64,000 nt of DNA, taken from Elmis aenea. Lineage: Eukaryota > Arthropoda > Insecta > Coleoptera > Elmidae. Position numbers and translations under genes: made by a program. Below the pieces are notes generated by a model. That model had not been told where the DNA came from and did not search any database. It was given only the letters and a program-made list of their open reading frames with translations. The stretch spans positions 47,994,970 through 48,058,969 of the forward strand of contig OX393579.1 in assembly GCA_947652605.1 (NCBI GenBank), given 5' to 3'. Of the stretch, positions 22,863 to 34,918 are shown piece after piece. Numbering within the stretch: position 1 is the first letter of the stretch; each line of letters opens with the position of its first letter.

Positions 22863-23190
22863 TGAGGTCCAAGCAGTAACTCTAACATAGAAATCTTACA
22901 ACGATTTCAGGCCAAAACTTTAAGAACAATAACCAACGCACCATGGTATGTCACTAATGAAGTTGTACAGCGAGATCTTCATATGTGCTCAGTGCAAAAT
23001 GTGATCCAAAGTTTTAGTGCCAAATATCTAGAAAGATTGTCTCATCATCCCAACCTTTTAGCAGCGAAGTAATTAGTGAACACTGGACAAACTAAAAGAC
23101 TAAAGAGGCATAAACCTCTGGACTTGCCTAATCGTTTTAAGCAAAAATTTAATCTATGTTGCCAATAATAAATTAATTTAAGTAAATTTA
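22863..23190 (+). pseudogene. Jockey-clade LINE, direct 3' part
   Basis: The plus strand reads NSNIEILQRFQAKTLRTI, APWYVTNEVVQRDLHMCSVQ, FSAKYLERLSHHPNLLA, a stop, and KRLKRHKPLDLPNRF, the ordinary C-terminus of Jockey ORF2. It continues into a short 3' UTR. With the preceding inverted RT part it forms one insertion of the twin-priming type. About 70-80 residues between the two parts are missing. Confidence 0.85.
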
Positions 23191-23601
23191 AACGGATAGT
23201 TGCCACTGGGCAAGCTTATCCACGTTAAATTAAAGCCACAACAATTTACTTATTGTGCATAAAGAATAGATTGTAGATTAATCATTAATGCCATATAAAA
23301 ATTTACAAAAAATCCTTATTATGAGGTGAGAAAAAAACACATTTTACTAGTCAACTTGGCCGTTTAATACGTTTCATGGCTAACTTGGATTTATATCGGT
23401 AAAATACTGTTTTTCTTGAGTCTCTGAGTTATTTATAAAAATAGATATAACATATGATACCTATATCGTTAGAAAGAGAAAAAAAAACAACTTGTCGGCC
23501 AATAAGAAAAAATGAAGTTAGGGGTAATACATCAAAAATAAAAAGTGATAAAAAAATCTAAGATAAAAGTTACATTCTGCATAAAAATTTACTTTTAGAA
23601 G

Positions 23602-25071
23602 CAGGGATGGAATAACGTTTTAAATCGTTACGTTATTGTATAACGTTATTTATCATTTGTTTTCGTTACATAACGTTATAAATAACATTAAAAAAATGAA
23701 TTGTTATGTTATATAACGTTACATAAATTATGATATAATTTTTTTTTTTTATAAATTATGTTTCTTAAATATTGCGACAAAATTCGGTAGGCGATTCCTT
23801 ATCGAAAATTAAGTGGGGTCTTTTTTATAAAAAATTTTTCTTAGACGTCTCCTTTCGGAGTTACACCTTCCTAAAGGGGATCGGTAAAATTAGGTTTTTA
23901 TTTTATTTCTCAAATTTGGATAAATGGAGGAGAATGATATTTGGTAGATGTTTTATACTTGTTAAAAGGTTTCCCATGGTAATATTTTTAATCATCTTCC
24001 ACCTTCACAGGGAACTGAAAAGTGCGACCCCTGTTGGTTTTTTAATCAGAACTTTTTGGTGAGTTGAAATTTTGCAATTTTTTTTTTTTTAGTTTTGATT
24101 TATTTAAAACCTTTTTTTATTCTTTAGTTTTTCTCGTAAATCCTACAGTTATTAGTAAAAAATTAAATGAGTGAATGTTCATATTGGGTAGAATTGACGG
24201 GCTTTTTAACGTTGTCGTCGCGTAAACGTCAAAATAAATAATTACACCCGTCACTTCTACCCAATATGAACACAAACAAACCATGGTAACCACCAAAATC
24301 AATCGTTTTATGTTGGAATATTTGATGGTTCATGTTGTCATATAATTTTTTACTCAAAAACTGTAGGTTTAACGGGAAAAGTTAAAAAATATAAAAAACT
24401 TCTAAATGAATCAAGTTTAAAAAAAAAAAAAATTGCGAGATTTCAACCCACCAAAAAGTTCTGATGAAAAAACCAACAGGGGTCGCACTTTTCAGCTCCC
24501 TGTGAAGGTGAGAGATGATTAAAAATATTACTATGGGAAACCTTTTAATAAGTATAAAACATTTACCAAATATCATTCTCCTCCATTTATCCAAATTTGA
24601 GAAATAAAATAAAAACCTAATTTTACCGATCCCCTTTAGGGGGTGTAGCCCCGAAAGGAGACCCTAAAGAAAAAAAATGTATATGAAAGACCCCTCTTAA
24701 TTTTCGATAAGAAATCACCTGTCGCATTATTTAAAACAAACATGTTACATAAAAATAATTTTTAATTGTAACTCTGAAATTATTTTTGGGATCTGTAAAT
24801 TTAAAAAATAGTACAAAATTACGTTGAGATATTTTATTTTCATTTTAATTTCAAAAATATAAACAAAATATGTATTATATCATCTGAAAATTTAAAAAAA
24901 AAATTAATTTATAGAGAATAACGATACAAAATAACTTTTAATGAAACGTTATCGGTTATTATAACGTTATATAACGTTATAAAAATATCGTTACGTTATT
25001 GCATAAAAAATTATAGTTGAATCGTTATTATAACGTTATCGGGTATCGTTACGTTACGTTTTCCATCCCTG
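23602..25071. mobile_element. hAT-like element with TTTAGAAG duplication
   Basis: The ends CAGGGATGGAATAACGTTTT and its counterpart ACGTTTTCCATCCCTG form inverted termini rich in AACGTTAT repeats. TTTAGAAG occurs exactly at 23594-23601 and 25072-25079, an 8-bp target duplication as made by hAT transposases. Without the inner insertion the element would be about 490 bp and noncoding. Confidence 0.88.
23760..24743. mobile_element. Foldback family 1 nested in the hAT-like element
   Basis: The left side (TTTCTTAAATATTGCGAC, CTCCTTTCGGAGTTACACC, GGAGAATGATATTTGGTAGA) is mirrored on the right (ACCAAATATCATTCTCCTCC, CCGAAAGGAGACC). The CAGGGTG termini seen at 1076 are missing on both sides. The loop holds a further inverted pair at 24176-24200 and 24247-24272 around ATATTGGGTAGAA. 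Confidence 0.8.
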
Positions 25072-25308
25072 TTTAGAAGGTACAAATGAAATTGATTTAA
25101 TGATTAAGACAAAAAATTTATGAGAGAAATAGAAATTCGACATTTTCATATTTTTTGCTAAAACATCTGAAGCACGAGGAATTTTGTGCTTTTAAAAATG
25201 CATTGTGGCTCCTATCATACTAAAGAATAATTCATCTATTTTAAACAAACCTGTATTTCTTATAATAAGCTAGATCCCCATGCTGGAAATGTTATCTGGG
25301 ACACCCTG

Positions 25309-27699
25309 TATAAAAATTGAATTATGCTTAACAGTCTCTGATCGCAAATTTCATTTTCGGCCCTTAAAACATTGAATCGAATTACACCTAATCGTCATAA
25401 TTAGCTCGCCGAACCAAAACATCCCCAAGCGTGAAACCGGAGATAAAACAGAATAAAATTAAAAAAATTAATGGCTTTTACGTTACACGAACATTTCACA
25501 ACAGAATTCGATCATTTAATTGTGGCTTTGTGTTCAAACATAATTTGCCGTGTATTTTTCATGTTGTGACACAGCGTCAAACATTGAATTTTCATCCTTG
25601 TCTTACAAATGTTGCACGAGTTTTTATCTACAAAAAGAATATTTTATTGACGAAATGTTTTGAATTGGGGCTGAGATACTTACGCGCTACGTTACTAGCT
25701 TTGAGAATATACAAAACGCAGGATGTGTTCAGAAAAAGATACATGACGAATAAACAAGAGAGGGATTTCTATGTCTTATAGAAATTGATATAATTGTGTC
25801 ATTCTCAACCATACTTATAGGAATCTCCGATAAAGTTAGTCCTGCGGCGATTTTTTAAAGAAAATAATTATGCTTTTGTAAGGTGTTTTATTTTTTTAAA
25901 ACAGTAATTGAATAAAATGATAAATTACTGTAATAAATAAACATATAACTTTGTCAAAGCACTCACTGTAAAAATGCAGCACCTAGACAGTCAATTGTTC
26001 GGATGGATTATAAAAGAAGGTCCTAAAAGCTTTTATATTATGAAATACAACCCGAAAAATTTCACGAGCTCTTGTTACAGAGGAAAATTCAATAAACAGA
26101 TCAGATGTCATTATGGTCGTAACCAAAATTTCAGATCCATACCCTTTTTGATTCTTCATATATTTTTAAGTACCGGTCTCAATCAATCACCCTGTATAGT
26201 TCTATATTTTTGAAACCCCCTTCAAATTTACTTCAAAAAAATTAATAGGTTTTATAGGTATAAAGTCAACCGTTTTTGTGAAATTCACATCTCTATTAAA
26301 AAAAATAGCGATACAGCACAATTTTCAACATCAAAAACTTTGAAAAGGCAATAAACATTTGTTTAAAATTTGGATTGATAATAAATTAATTAACCATTTG
26401 CGCTAGCTACATTTTTAAAATATTGTACAGCGTGTTTTTTACCCTTCGTCAAGTTTGTGAAACTTCAAACATCGATAACTAATTTTTCTTAAATATATTA
26501 GCACAAAACAGAAATAGCATGTGAATATGTCAATAAATTCGATAATATGGTACATTTGATTTAAATCAAAAAAATCTGTTTTAAATTAAATAAATCGATT
26601 TTTTTGATTTTTTTTTTAAATCATGATTTTTATCCACCCTGATTAGAACAACGTAATATTTTCAAGTATTTGTACATATTTATATTTAAAATTACAATGA
26701 AAAATAAAATAATAAAATTAATTAACTTTTAATTTTTTCTTAAATGTGTCACACAATAGGATAAGTACACTCATGTCTCATAAGTTACAGGCGACAGGAC
26801 AATTATCTACTTTGTATGCAAACTTTACCTATTTCAAAGCTAAATTTATCTTGTGGAAATAAATTATAATTGTTACTCATAATTTACCATCATTTTAAAA
26901 CAGAATATGCACAAATAAAAGTTTTAGTGTTCTTTAAACTAAATAACAACGCAAGAGAAATTAGTACAAATTTTAAAGTCCCTTGTTTGTCCCAAGATTT
27001 GCATTTATGCGCTTTTGTTGCAGTTCTTTGCTACAAAATGCATAAAACAAAGTCATAAACTTCGCTACAAATAATAATTTAAAATGACAAAAAGTCTCAT
27101 GAAACACACTTACTACAATGTTTCCGTTTGGTATTACCTGAAATGGAAATAATTTTACTGCCTTGTTTCATAGTAAACAAAGTAAGTTTCAACAAAAATT
27201 GTATAAGTAATAAATCTCATAAAGTAAATATGTCCGTTATCATCAAATTCAGAGACGTGCTTTATAAATTATTTACGATATACCACACATTGCACCCATT
27301 TCGTCTAAAACGGGGATAGTCGGCTTTTGCAAGTCGCCAGCCAGTAAAATAATTTTGTTTATGTCATAGGTCACACGAGAGCATAGTCTTAAATACCGAT
27401 TACAGGCTTGAATTTAAAAGCAACCAGGGACTAAAAACGAAAACCGTTGGTTCGTTTCTGTTCGGAACGAAAACGAAATATTTCGTTTTCGTTCTTTTCG
27501 TTCCCACCCATGAAATTTTGTTTCATTTTCAAGAACCGAAATTTATAATGATTAATACCGGTTTTCCCGCGTGAATAAATATTTTAGCTACAAAAAAAAC
27601 ACACAACGAAGACCGAAATTACGAAATGAAACTTCATAAAAGTTAAGGCAACCCACAAAAACAATTTACCAGCGGTAAATTATCCATCACGGCTATTCT
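25309..27699. other. Intron sequence with weak repeat ends
   Basis: Mostly featureless AT-rich DNA. CACCCTGTATAG at 26188 and TACAGCGTGTTTTTTACCC at 26427 look like isolated CAGGGTG-type ends; the second matches the complement of 51330-51380. At 27440-27530 a palindromic GTTCGGAACGAAAACGAAAT region is a likely MITE fragment. The frame at 25431 (116 codons) has no recognisable domain or splice context. Confidence 0.45.
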
Positions 27700-28104
27700 T
27701 TTTCCTAACAGTTCGCCTCCTATCGCAACCGCCCGGAGGAGTCCGGAATTTCACCGGATTCCGAGCTTTCGCCTGCGCAGTTCCGTTCGGCGCAACCGTG
27801 TTATCGATGCGCGGTTGGCCTAGGCTACGTTTGCCGAAAGCTACACAGCTTTTAAATTAATAATTATTTTCGAAAAACAGGTAACCGAAAAGGTGCGGCG
27901 GTACAGTGTACGGCATTTAAAGCGGTCGTTCTTGAATCTTGTGTAATTCTCAGTGTTCCGGTACTGTCGTTTTGTGAATAGTCGATTGAATCCAACCTGG
28001 GCGCGCGGGCTTGTTGAAATAACCTTTAAAAACTGTCTCGCATATCATTATAAAGTCGATTTTGAGATTATAACGCGAACAAAGTGAAGAAACGAACTTT
28101 CAGC
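27700..28104 (+). promoter_or_regulatory. Probable alternative promoter and 5' UTR
   Basis: This stretch is unusually rich in G, C and CpG for the window, especially about 27715-27850. It lies directly upstream of a short ATG exon with a good splice donor. A TCAGTG initiator-like hexamer occurs at 27950-27955, and an AGTCG sequence resembling a downstream promoter element lies about 29 bases after its A. The implied 5' UTR would run about 27952-28104. The start codon has A at -3 and G at +4. All of this is inference; no transcript evidence is available here. Confidence 0.45.
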
Positions 28105-28134
28105 ATGGGTTGGCTTACCCTACGGACGCAATTG
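28105..28134 (+). CDS. Probable alternative first coding exon
   Basis: Ten codons, MGWLTLRTQL, from an ATG in good context to a consensus GTAAGT donor, ending in phase 0. It therefore joins in frame to the phase-0 exon at 31978, giving an isoform that lacks exons A and B (the Pro-rich and coiled-coil parts) but keeps the basic segment and the C1 domain. The placement inside a 24.6-kb intron, next to a CpG-rich stretch, is what an internal promoter would look like. The exon is short, so chance remains possible; what makes it credible is ATG context, donor, phase and GC-rich upstream sequence together. Confidence 0.5.
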
Positions 28135-29239
28135 GTAAGTTTCTTTCTGGCAGATCATTCAATTAAAAATAAAAATATCTTAAGCACATAGGAATTAATT
28201 ACTTAAGCAATAAAATGGGACTTTTACAACCTAAGATTTAATTATAGATAAGTTTTCGTTCACATACGTATCAGATTGTTTCGGTACTTGGGCATTTGCA
28301 AATATTAGCACCTATCGTAAAATTAACGTACTAATTTCCTGGTACGTTTTAATATTAGCCTTTAGCACGCCAAAAAATATTGCATAATATTGTGTGTCCC
28401 AATTGCATATTATTTAAAATCGATGTGCAACTACAAATTTAGAATGGGGTTAGCTTCTCTCTCTCAAACTGTTTAATAAACAATGCTGTCACATCGATTA
28501 AAGTGCGCTTAAAATGGTAACTTTGACGTCAATCCTTTTCGTTAACTTTGAAGAAACTTTTAAGACTTTTGATTAATTATTACTCGGTGTCGTCATGTCT
28601 AATTAATGAATTTCTGGCTCCGTTTGTCAAATTAAAATGCACTTTTTCCTGCATTTAGAGGAAAAGTTTTGCAGGTTAATGCATGCATGACTGTAAATTT
28701 TAGATCAAGGCTCTATGCGATTAAAAGTTCTGTCCCTTCTTTCCTATTTTATGCTCGTAATACAACGATAAAGAGCCCCCTAACGAATATGTCCTTCAAA
28801 CGTATAATTTATAGACGTACATAAAAAGCCAAGGAGAATTACCTTGCGGGAAGCAGCGTTCCTAGTTTTTGCTTCGTTAAATGTTGAATAGTTGCACCGC
28901 ATAGGTCCAAGTTTTAATTTTCCAAAAATAAAAAGGAAAGAAAAGTTTAGCTCTAAAAACTAGGAGTAAAATTTTTGCACCGAATTACCAATGACAAATT
29001 TGCAATAGCCTACTTTACATTTTTCGCAGATTGAAAATCTGCACACATTTAAGTATTATAGTCTAAAAATAAGTTCCGATGAATCAGTTTGCTAATTTTT
29101 ACTGGTACAAAGTGGCTGAATGTAGTTATATCACAAGTCAGTATTTTTTTTATTCCATTTTATTTGGATTCTTGTTTTTTAATGTCAGTGTTGATTCGTA
29201 TTTAAATAAGTTATTAGAAGCTATTATTCGTATTATAAG
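28135..29239. other. Intron after the alternative first exon
   Basis: Starts with a clear GTAAGT donor. No element or conserved block recognised. Confidence 0.45.
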
Positions 29240-29960
29240 TAGGGTTTATACAAAAACCGGTTTTCGAATACCAGTTTTTTCAAAAAAACGGTTAAAACCG
29301 GTTTTTGAATAGTTTTAAAAAAACAATTAAAACGTAATAAAATAATTTATATTTCATAATTTTATAAAATATAAAACAAATTTCAAATAAAACCAAATAA
29401 TAATATAACAAATAAAAATAAAATTCTAAACTTCCAACAAACCATAAATAGCATTTTTTTAATTTGCTTTTTTCTTTAGAAAACATGATTTTAAAAACAC
29501 AAAACATTTACGGAATCATGACTTTAATCTGGTTCGTATTTGAGATACAAAATTACCAGATACAGAAAACACTGGTTCGCTGACTATTGAGCTGAGTCTT
29601 ACTGTTTTTAAAGCTTCTTCAAACAGTGTGCCCAAATTCTTTATTCTTTTATTAGTTGCTTCAAATACTGCAAATTCTGCCTTTAATGAAAAAAACAATG
29701 TCTTGAAAGAAGAGATGGAGAAATCAATTCTTAGATTTATCGAGAAACCTTTAACAAAAACAGCAAATCCAAAAACCCTTAATAATTACTTGTTACTTGT
29801 TGACAGCCCAATTAATTTAAAAGCAACATATTCGAGGGGGTTAATAAAAAAACTACAAGCATTTATTAATTGGCGAGGGGGTTCTTCTGTGCAATATTTA
29901 ATAACATTTTTACGACCCCATGAAATCAAACTCTGAAACAGACGATCTTTTTTATTCATT
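29240..29960 (-). pseudogene. hAT transposase remnant with one terminus
   Basis: The left terminus TAGGGTTTATACAAAAACCG has an hAT look. The minus strand (about 29936-29440) reads KAEFAVFEATNKRIKNLGTL and SIVSEPVFSVSGNFVSQIRT, a stop, then FVFLKSCF. This matches the hAT C-terminal dimerisation domain, which usually reads ExxFSxxG.xxxxxRxxL followed by LxFLxxxF. The upstream frame is broken by a stop at about 29790. The other terminus was not found. Confidence 0.72.
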
Positions 29961-30914
29961 ATTACTGAACAAGCACGAATAAGAAATAATTTACTTACTT
30001 TTATTATTTGAATCTGATTTATTTTATTTGTTTTATATTACTTAGAATGCATATATTTCATTAAATTTATAATTAAAATTATTAAATACTTCTACATTTT
30101 TTATAACTCACATCAGGTGCTATTGGATTTTATCTAATTTATCGCTTTGTCCAAAGTCACCTTAAAAGCCAAAGTTTTTATTCCGAACGCTTACTTTTTT
30201 GTGTCCTTCAAAACTAAATCTACCTTTATTTTTAAAATAGCATATTGATAGATTTGCTTTTCTAAATACTACCACATTTACCTTAATTATTTTAAAACTT
30301 TTAAAACAAAGTGAAATGTCCAAAGACTTCATAACTCCTATTAATGAATAAAATTGTATATAAAATACGTTATACCTATAAGTTACTTGTACTTATATTT
30401 CAAAATGTATGGATAAATTTACTTATTACTTTTGTATTTCATAAATAATAATGATAATACTTAAATAAACTTGTAATGTAATACATTATATAAACTTTTT
30501 ATATTATACAATTTACTCATCCATTATCTTAAATTACTGTGTTATCAAACATCACTTCAGTAAAACGCATCACACAAAATCAACGTAAGTCCGTAGTTTT
30601 TATAAACTAATAATTTTGAAAGTGGCTTAAGACTTGTCACTTTACAGTAATAAAAAATGACGGTTTGTTAACGTCTATGCGAAATTATGTATACTAAGAA
30701 AAATGAAAGCAAACGAGATAACAAATATAAGTAAAATTGCTCTATGGTTAGCATAAATATTTTTATGCACAATAAAATACAAAACATTTAGTATCTCAAA
30801 ATATAATAAAATTTACTTATGCCACTTTGAAAATGAACGGCTCATATAATATAACTACATATCACCAGCGCCTCCACCCAAATAAACGTTTTGTTACTTT
30901 ATAGCATTGTGGTG
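29961..30914. other. Intron sequence without recognised features
   Basis: Very AT-rich; nothing recognised. Confidence 0.45.
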
Positions 30915-31290
30915 CAGTGGCTTTCGCAAGGGGAGGGATTAGAGGAATAAATCCCCCCTGAAAATTTGAAAAGGACTAAAATTATAATTACCGTATTTCC
31001 CAACATAAAAAATAAATATAAAAATATATGTAAAATATATTACTTATTTATATGTTGTATCTACTTATAGGTAAATGCCATTTTTGGGTACGTTTGACCT
31101 TGAAAATTAAAAACAAATGCCTGTTACGCCCTGCGCCCCCCCGCCGTTAGTTATCTCACTTTTGGTGTCTAGTCCCCCTAGGCCATTTTCTAATTTTATC
31201 ATTATCATATCCCGTTTGAAATTAGACAGTATTATTGTTGCAAATTTAAACAATATCCCCCCCTGAAATATTTTTCTGCGTACGTCACTG
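30915..31290. mobile_element. hAT-like MITE (CAGTGGC..CGTCACTG)
   Basis: The left end CAGTGGCTTTCGCAAGGGGA and right end TCTGCGTACGTCACTG form an imperfect inverted pair, with CCCCCCTGAAA blocks inside both. Flanks TTGTGGTG (30907-30914) and ATGTGGTG (31291-31298) agree at 7 of 8 positions, as an ageing 8-bp duplication. 376 bp, noncoding. Confidence 0.78.
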
Positions 31291-31977
31291 ATGTGGTGTA
31301 ACCTTCTTTTTATTAATAATCTAAGTGTTTCGTTTAATCTGTCACTTTAAGCTGATGTTTTTTAAATTTAATTCTGTATTATGCGCATTAGTTCCACAAG
31401 AAAAGATAAATCCCTTTCATATCGGTATAGTTAAAAACTTTATTATCAAATTCCATTAAAAAAAACTTTTTAGTAAACTATGTGCCAATTGAGCATGCAA
31501 AAATATTATTATTTTTAGGAACAAAACTTCCAGTCTGGCAACAATGCCAACAATCTGTGTTCCTTCGTCAGAACTCACACAACGTATTATTATGGGCACC
31601 CATATAAATGTTTTACACCTAATAATCTTCTCTAGATAGCATACCAGATAGCTGTGTGCATTGATTTAAAAGCTTTCAAGGCTAGTGCTCATAGATATTG
31701 TTGAAATTTATGCAAGTATTTTTTACAATTTTATATGTATTTAAAATCGGTGATGTTAAAAAAAATATAAATAAAATTTGTTTTTTTTTACGTTCAGTGC
31801 CCAAAATAACATCATTCCAAAATTCACAATTATCTGTACGTATTTAATAAATTTTATGAATCACGAATCAGCGAAATAATGTGATTTGACACATTATTTA
31901 GGTATTACCCTCACTGTAGACTCAAGCGCTCGTACAAATGTTCCTGGAGCTAATTGGGTATTCTTTATTTGTTACAG
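31291..31977. other. Intron sequence before exon C
   Basis: No element recognised; it ends in the TTCTTTATTTGTTACAG acceptor of exon C. Confidence 0.5.
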
Positions 31978-32132
31978 AAAGAGTTGTTTTTAAATAAATT
32001 AGAGACGGCAGACACGAACCGCGAACGAAAGATGTCTACCGCGTCCACGGGTAGCATGAAAAATAAATGGTTGAAAGCTTTTAAAAGCTTAAAAACACCA
32101 CCTCCTGCTCCTTCACCGAAAGAGACTGAAAA
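31978..32132 (+). CDS. Host gene exon C, basic Ser/Pro segment
   Basis: A 155-bp exon entering in phase 0 after a TTTGTTACAG acceptor and leaving in phase 2 at AA|GTAAGT. It encodes KELFLNKLETADTNRERK, then a Ser/Thr stretch (MSTASTGSMK), a Trp-containing basic amphipathic segment (NKWLKAFKSLK) and a Pro-rich tail (TPPPAPSPKETE). The basic amphipathic segment could contact membranes, actin or a partner, but I do not recognise a named domain. The ATG of MSTASTG could act as an internal start. The two spare bases AA plus the first G of the exon at 56139 form a Lys codon, so the two exons join exactly across a 24-kb intron. Confidence 0.8.
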
Positions 32133-33522
32133 GTAAGTACCCAATTCAATTTATTCTTTGTTTTGTTTATTTTTAAGCACAAACAGTTTACATATATTAA
32201 CCGTATTACTTGTGTTAACTTTGTTTTTTACGTAAAGTTAATTTATTTAGGTTTTTTTTTCAACTAATTAGCTAAGTAAGACGTAAAGTTGCAAGCTGTG
32301 TTTTATTTCAAAAACTTGTCTAAACATTTGGTAAAAAAATCGATAGTAAACGCCATATAAACTTTTAAATATGCAAAGTGTGATATATAATTTATTATAA
32401 ATTGAAAGGATAACGACCGTAAGTTATAAGATAAATAAATTTGATGGGTTTAGTGGTCTCTATTGAAGGCTTCAGCCGGGCATAAAGAAAATTCATTATT
32501 GACAACCAATATTTCGGATTTATTTTAATCCTTCCTCAGGATTAATAAAGTACAAAACAAGACATTTTAGCAATAATCTGAATAAAAACATTGTTTTTAT
32601 TCTTACAAATCTATACCTACTTATCTATTCAAAGTGAGAATGTATCATAAAGCTGAACCACTTGGTTCGCCAGAGTAGAAATTCATTTTGCGAATGTACC
32701 TAGTTAAAATTTGAATTTAAAATATTAAAAATTTTCTTTGTGATTTATAAAATTAAAATATTGTTTAAACAAGCCAACTCACAACGCCAAAGGTGGACCG
32801 ACCTGTACATGATTTGTTCGGATATAATCAAAAAACAAATGAGATAATCAAGGTTGTAATGATTTCTGAGACACACTGTATTTTTACCGTTTTGACTCGT
32901 AAGGCACACTGTAATACTATTTTTGTAACACAAAAATTATCAGACAAATAATTGCCACGTTTCTTAAGTTATCATCCACGTCAACTTGGTAAAGATTTTT
33001 GGTTTTCCGATTATATTCGGGCACTAAAAGTCGCATGCTAGAACATCATCAGACATAAATAGCAATTACAAATTACTTTATCAGCGATAAAAGTGAATTT
33101 TATGTCGCATTTATTTGCCTAATAAAGATAAAGGTCCATTTCCCGTGGTCAGTTCCATGATAAGATATCTGAAAGCAAACAAACTTAGGTTACCGATTTA
33201 AATTATAGATAGCCGCGACCGGCGACCGTCCTTGTCTAGCAAAGTTTGTATAGGACGCGTTTACATTGTATATTGCCTTTTAATTCAATATTGTCTCAAA
33301 GTTAACTTCGTGTAAAATAATAAAATCTAATTTTGTTGGGCCGAAACTACGTTTAAGTTCACTGAAACTTGAAAATTGTGTTAACGAAATTACGCTTAAG
33401 TTTTTAAACTTAACGAAAAGTCGTGGTTGGGTTTGGCCATAGAAAATGATAGGCTATTCACACTCTATTTTACCGATGATCAAATAATATTATCCGAAGA
33501 CAAAGACGATATCGATTATACA
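32133..33522. other. Start of the 24-kb intron; weak retroelement-like block
   Basis: The donor GTAAGTACC opens it. About 32470-32570, AACCAATATTTCGGATTTAT and AATCCTTCCTCAGGATT resemble untranslated parts of Penelope-like elements, but I see no protein. The rest is featureless. Confidence 0.4.
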
Positions 33523-33524
33523 TA

Positions 33525-34832
33525 GTCCTTCCATAAGTTCTGTCCCTTATTCAAAGACGACTAATTTATAGAGGAAATAAAACAAATGCAAGGTAATATT
33601 ATATAATTTATTCTTTAGTTACCAAACTATATAAAAAATATTAAAACTACTCAAAATGTCCGCCTTTTTCCCTCACACACTTCTTCAAACGTTCCGGCCA
33701 CCATCTATCGCAGCACGAATGACTTCAACCGGTATCGAAGCTGCTGCTTTCACCAAATCTGCTTTTAGCGCCTCGATATTTCGATGGACTTTAGAGCAAG
33801 CCTTTTCCTCTAAAATATTCCACAATCGGTAGTCCAAAGGATTGAGGTCTAGACTTCCAGAAGGCCAATCTTCAGCGGCGATAAATTCTGGCAAATTGAC
33901 TTCTAACCAGCGTTGTGTCGTCCTGGCTTTGTGTGCCGGTGCTGAATCTTGTCGGAATATCTAGTGCTTTCCTGCAAACAAAGTATCGCTTAAGGGCTTC
34001 ACCACCCGCTCCAAAATGTCGCTTTGGTAGTTGACTGCGCGTGTTTTTACTCCCTGTTCACAGAAATGCAATTGTGTGCCGGTCTCGTACGATACTCCCC
34101 ACCAAACCATCAAGGAAACCGGGTGATGCCCTCTTTCCACCTTCGGAATTTTTTCGGCGGCTTCCCGAGAGCTGTGAGCATAATTTCTATCGTTTTGCCG
34201 GTAAAACTTTTCTTCGATAGTGAAAATTTTTTCATCTGTAAAAATAATTTTTCGAAGATTACCTTTCGCGTGTCGCTGATGTAATCTCTGCTCTTGTGGC
34301 TCTTGTTTGACGTTAAGTTGCAGTCAACAGCTGATATATCCTTCTTCGAGAAGCACCAAGTCCAGGGTCTTCCTTAATAATTCGTGACATGGTTCTTGAA
34401 GGGATTTTCATTTCCCTTGCCATGATTTTTTGCTTTCGGAGCGGATTTCTGTGAATTCTTTCGGCGACAGCTTTGACAACCGCTCTAGTCCTTGTCTCAC
34501 GTGGCCGACCGCTTCTTGGTCTGTCATCGACAGAAGACATCTCATTGAATCGATTTATGGTTCGATAAATAATTTTTTTTTGTTATTTCCAAAAGTTTCA
34601 GCAAGTTAAAAATCTCACGTGGTGTTTTATTACACTTGTGCAACGCGATTACCGCAATACGGTCCTGTTTGACACCCCACTCCATGTTTACTGTTTGACA
34701 TATCGAGATAAAATGTTTTGTTTAAAATAGTTTAGGGCCAACTTCAGTTATGATTTACAAACAAATACAAAAAAGTCAATTGAAAATTATGAAGAGGTCT
34801 TTGAAAAGTAGGGACAGAACTTATGGCAAGAC
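33525..34832 (-). mobile_element. Tc1/mariner element (DD37D type)
   Basis: Termini GTCCTTCCATAAGTTCTGTC and the complement of GACAGAACTTATGGCAAGAC form a TIR of about 25 bp and abut TA on both sides (33523-33524 and 34833-34834). The 1.3-kb length and one central transposase fit a full-length but inactive Tc1/mariner copy. Confidence 0.88.
33650..34685 (-). pseudogene. DD37D mariner transposase, inactivated
   Basis: The protein would start MEWGVKQDRIAVIALHKC, an N-terminal helix-turn-helix, followed by RSGRPRETRTRAVV and NPLRKQKIMAREMKIPSRTM (second HTH). The catalytic boxes are FTDEKIFTIEEKF, FRQDSAPAHKARTTQ and SLDLNPLDYRLW. I count 37 residues between the second and third Asp, so DD37D. 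Lesions: a frame shift after the first helix (about 34575), breaks before FTDEK, a premature TAG just before FRQDS, and a shift at the C-terminus before PERLKKCVREKG. Cut-and-paste transposase; no longer functional. Confidence 0.88.
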
Positions 34833-34918
34833 TACGTATACGAAATGAAATGGGTGTAGATCTGGAAATTATAGAGTCAAGGTCACGATATGTTGTCGCT
34901 AGAATCTGATCAAGGCTG

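Larger units (their letters stand above)
23398..25308. mobile_element. Right half of foldback family 2, interrupted
   Basis: 23398-23593 and 25080-25308 together match the right half of 10694-12209 and end CTGGGACACCCTG at 25308. The copy is split by the hAT-like element 23602-25071. Confidence 0.78.

Noticed and set aside
25431..25781. Frame of 116 codons as a host exon
   Set aside because: No recognisable domain, no good acceptor or donor in phase, and composition like the flanks.
32460..32580. Penelope-like element
   Set aside because: Only a short resemblance to untranslated sequence; no RT or GIY-YIG residues nearby.
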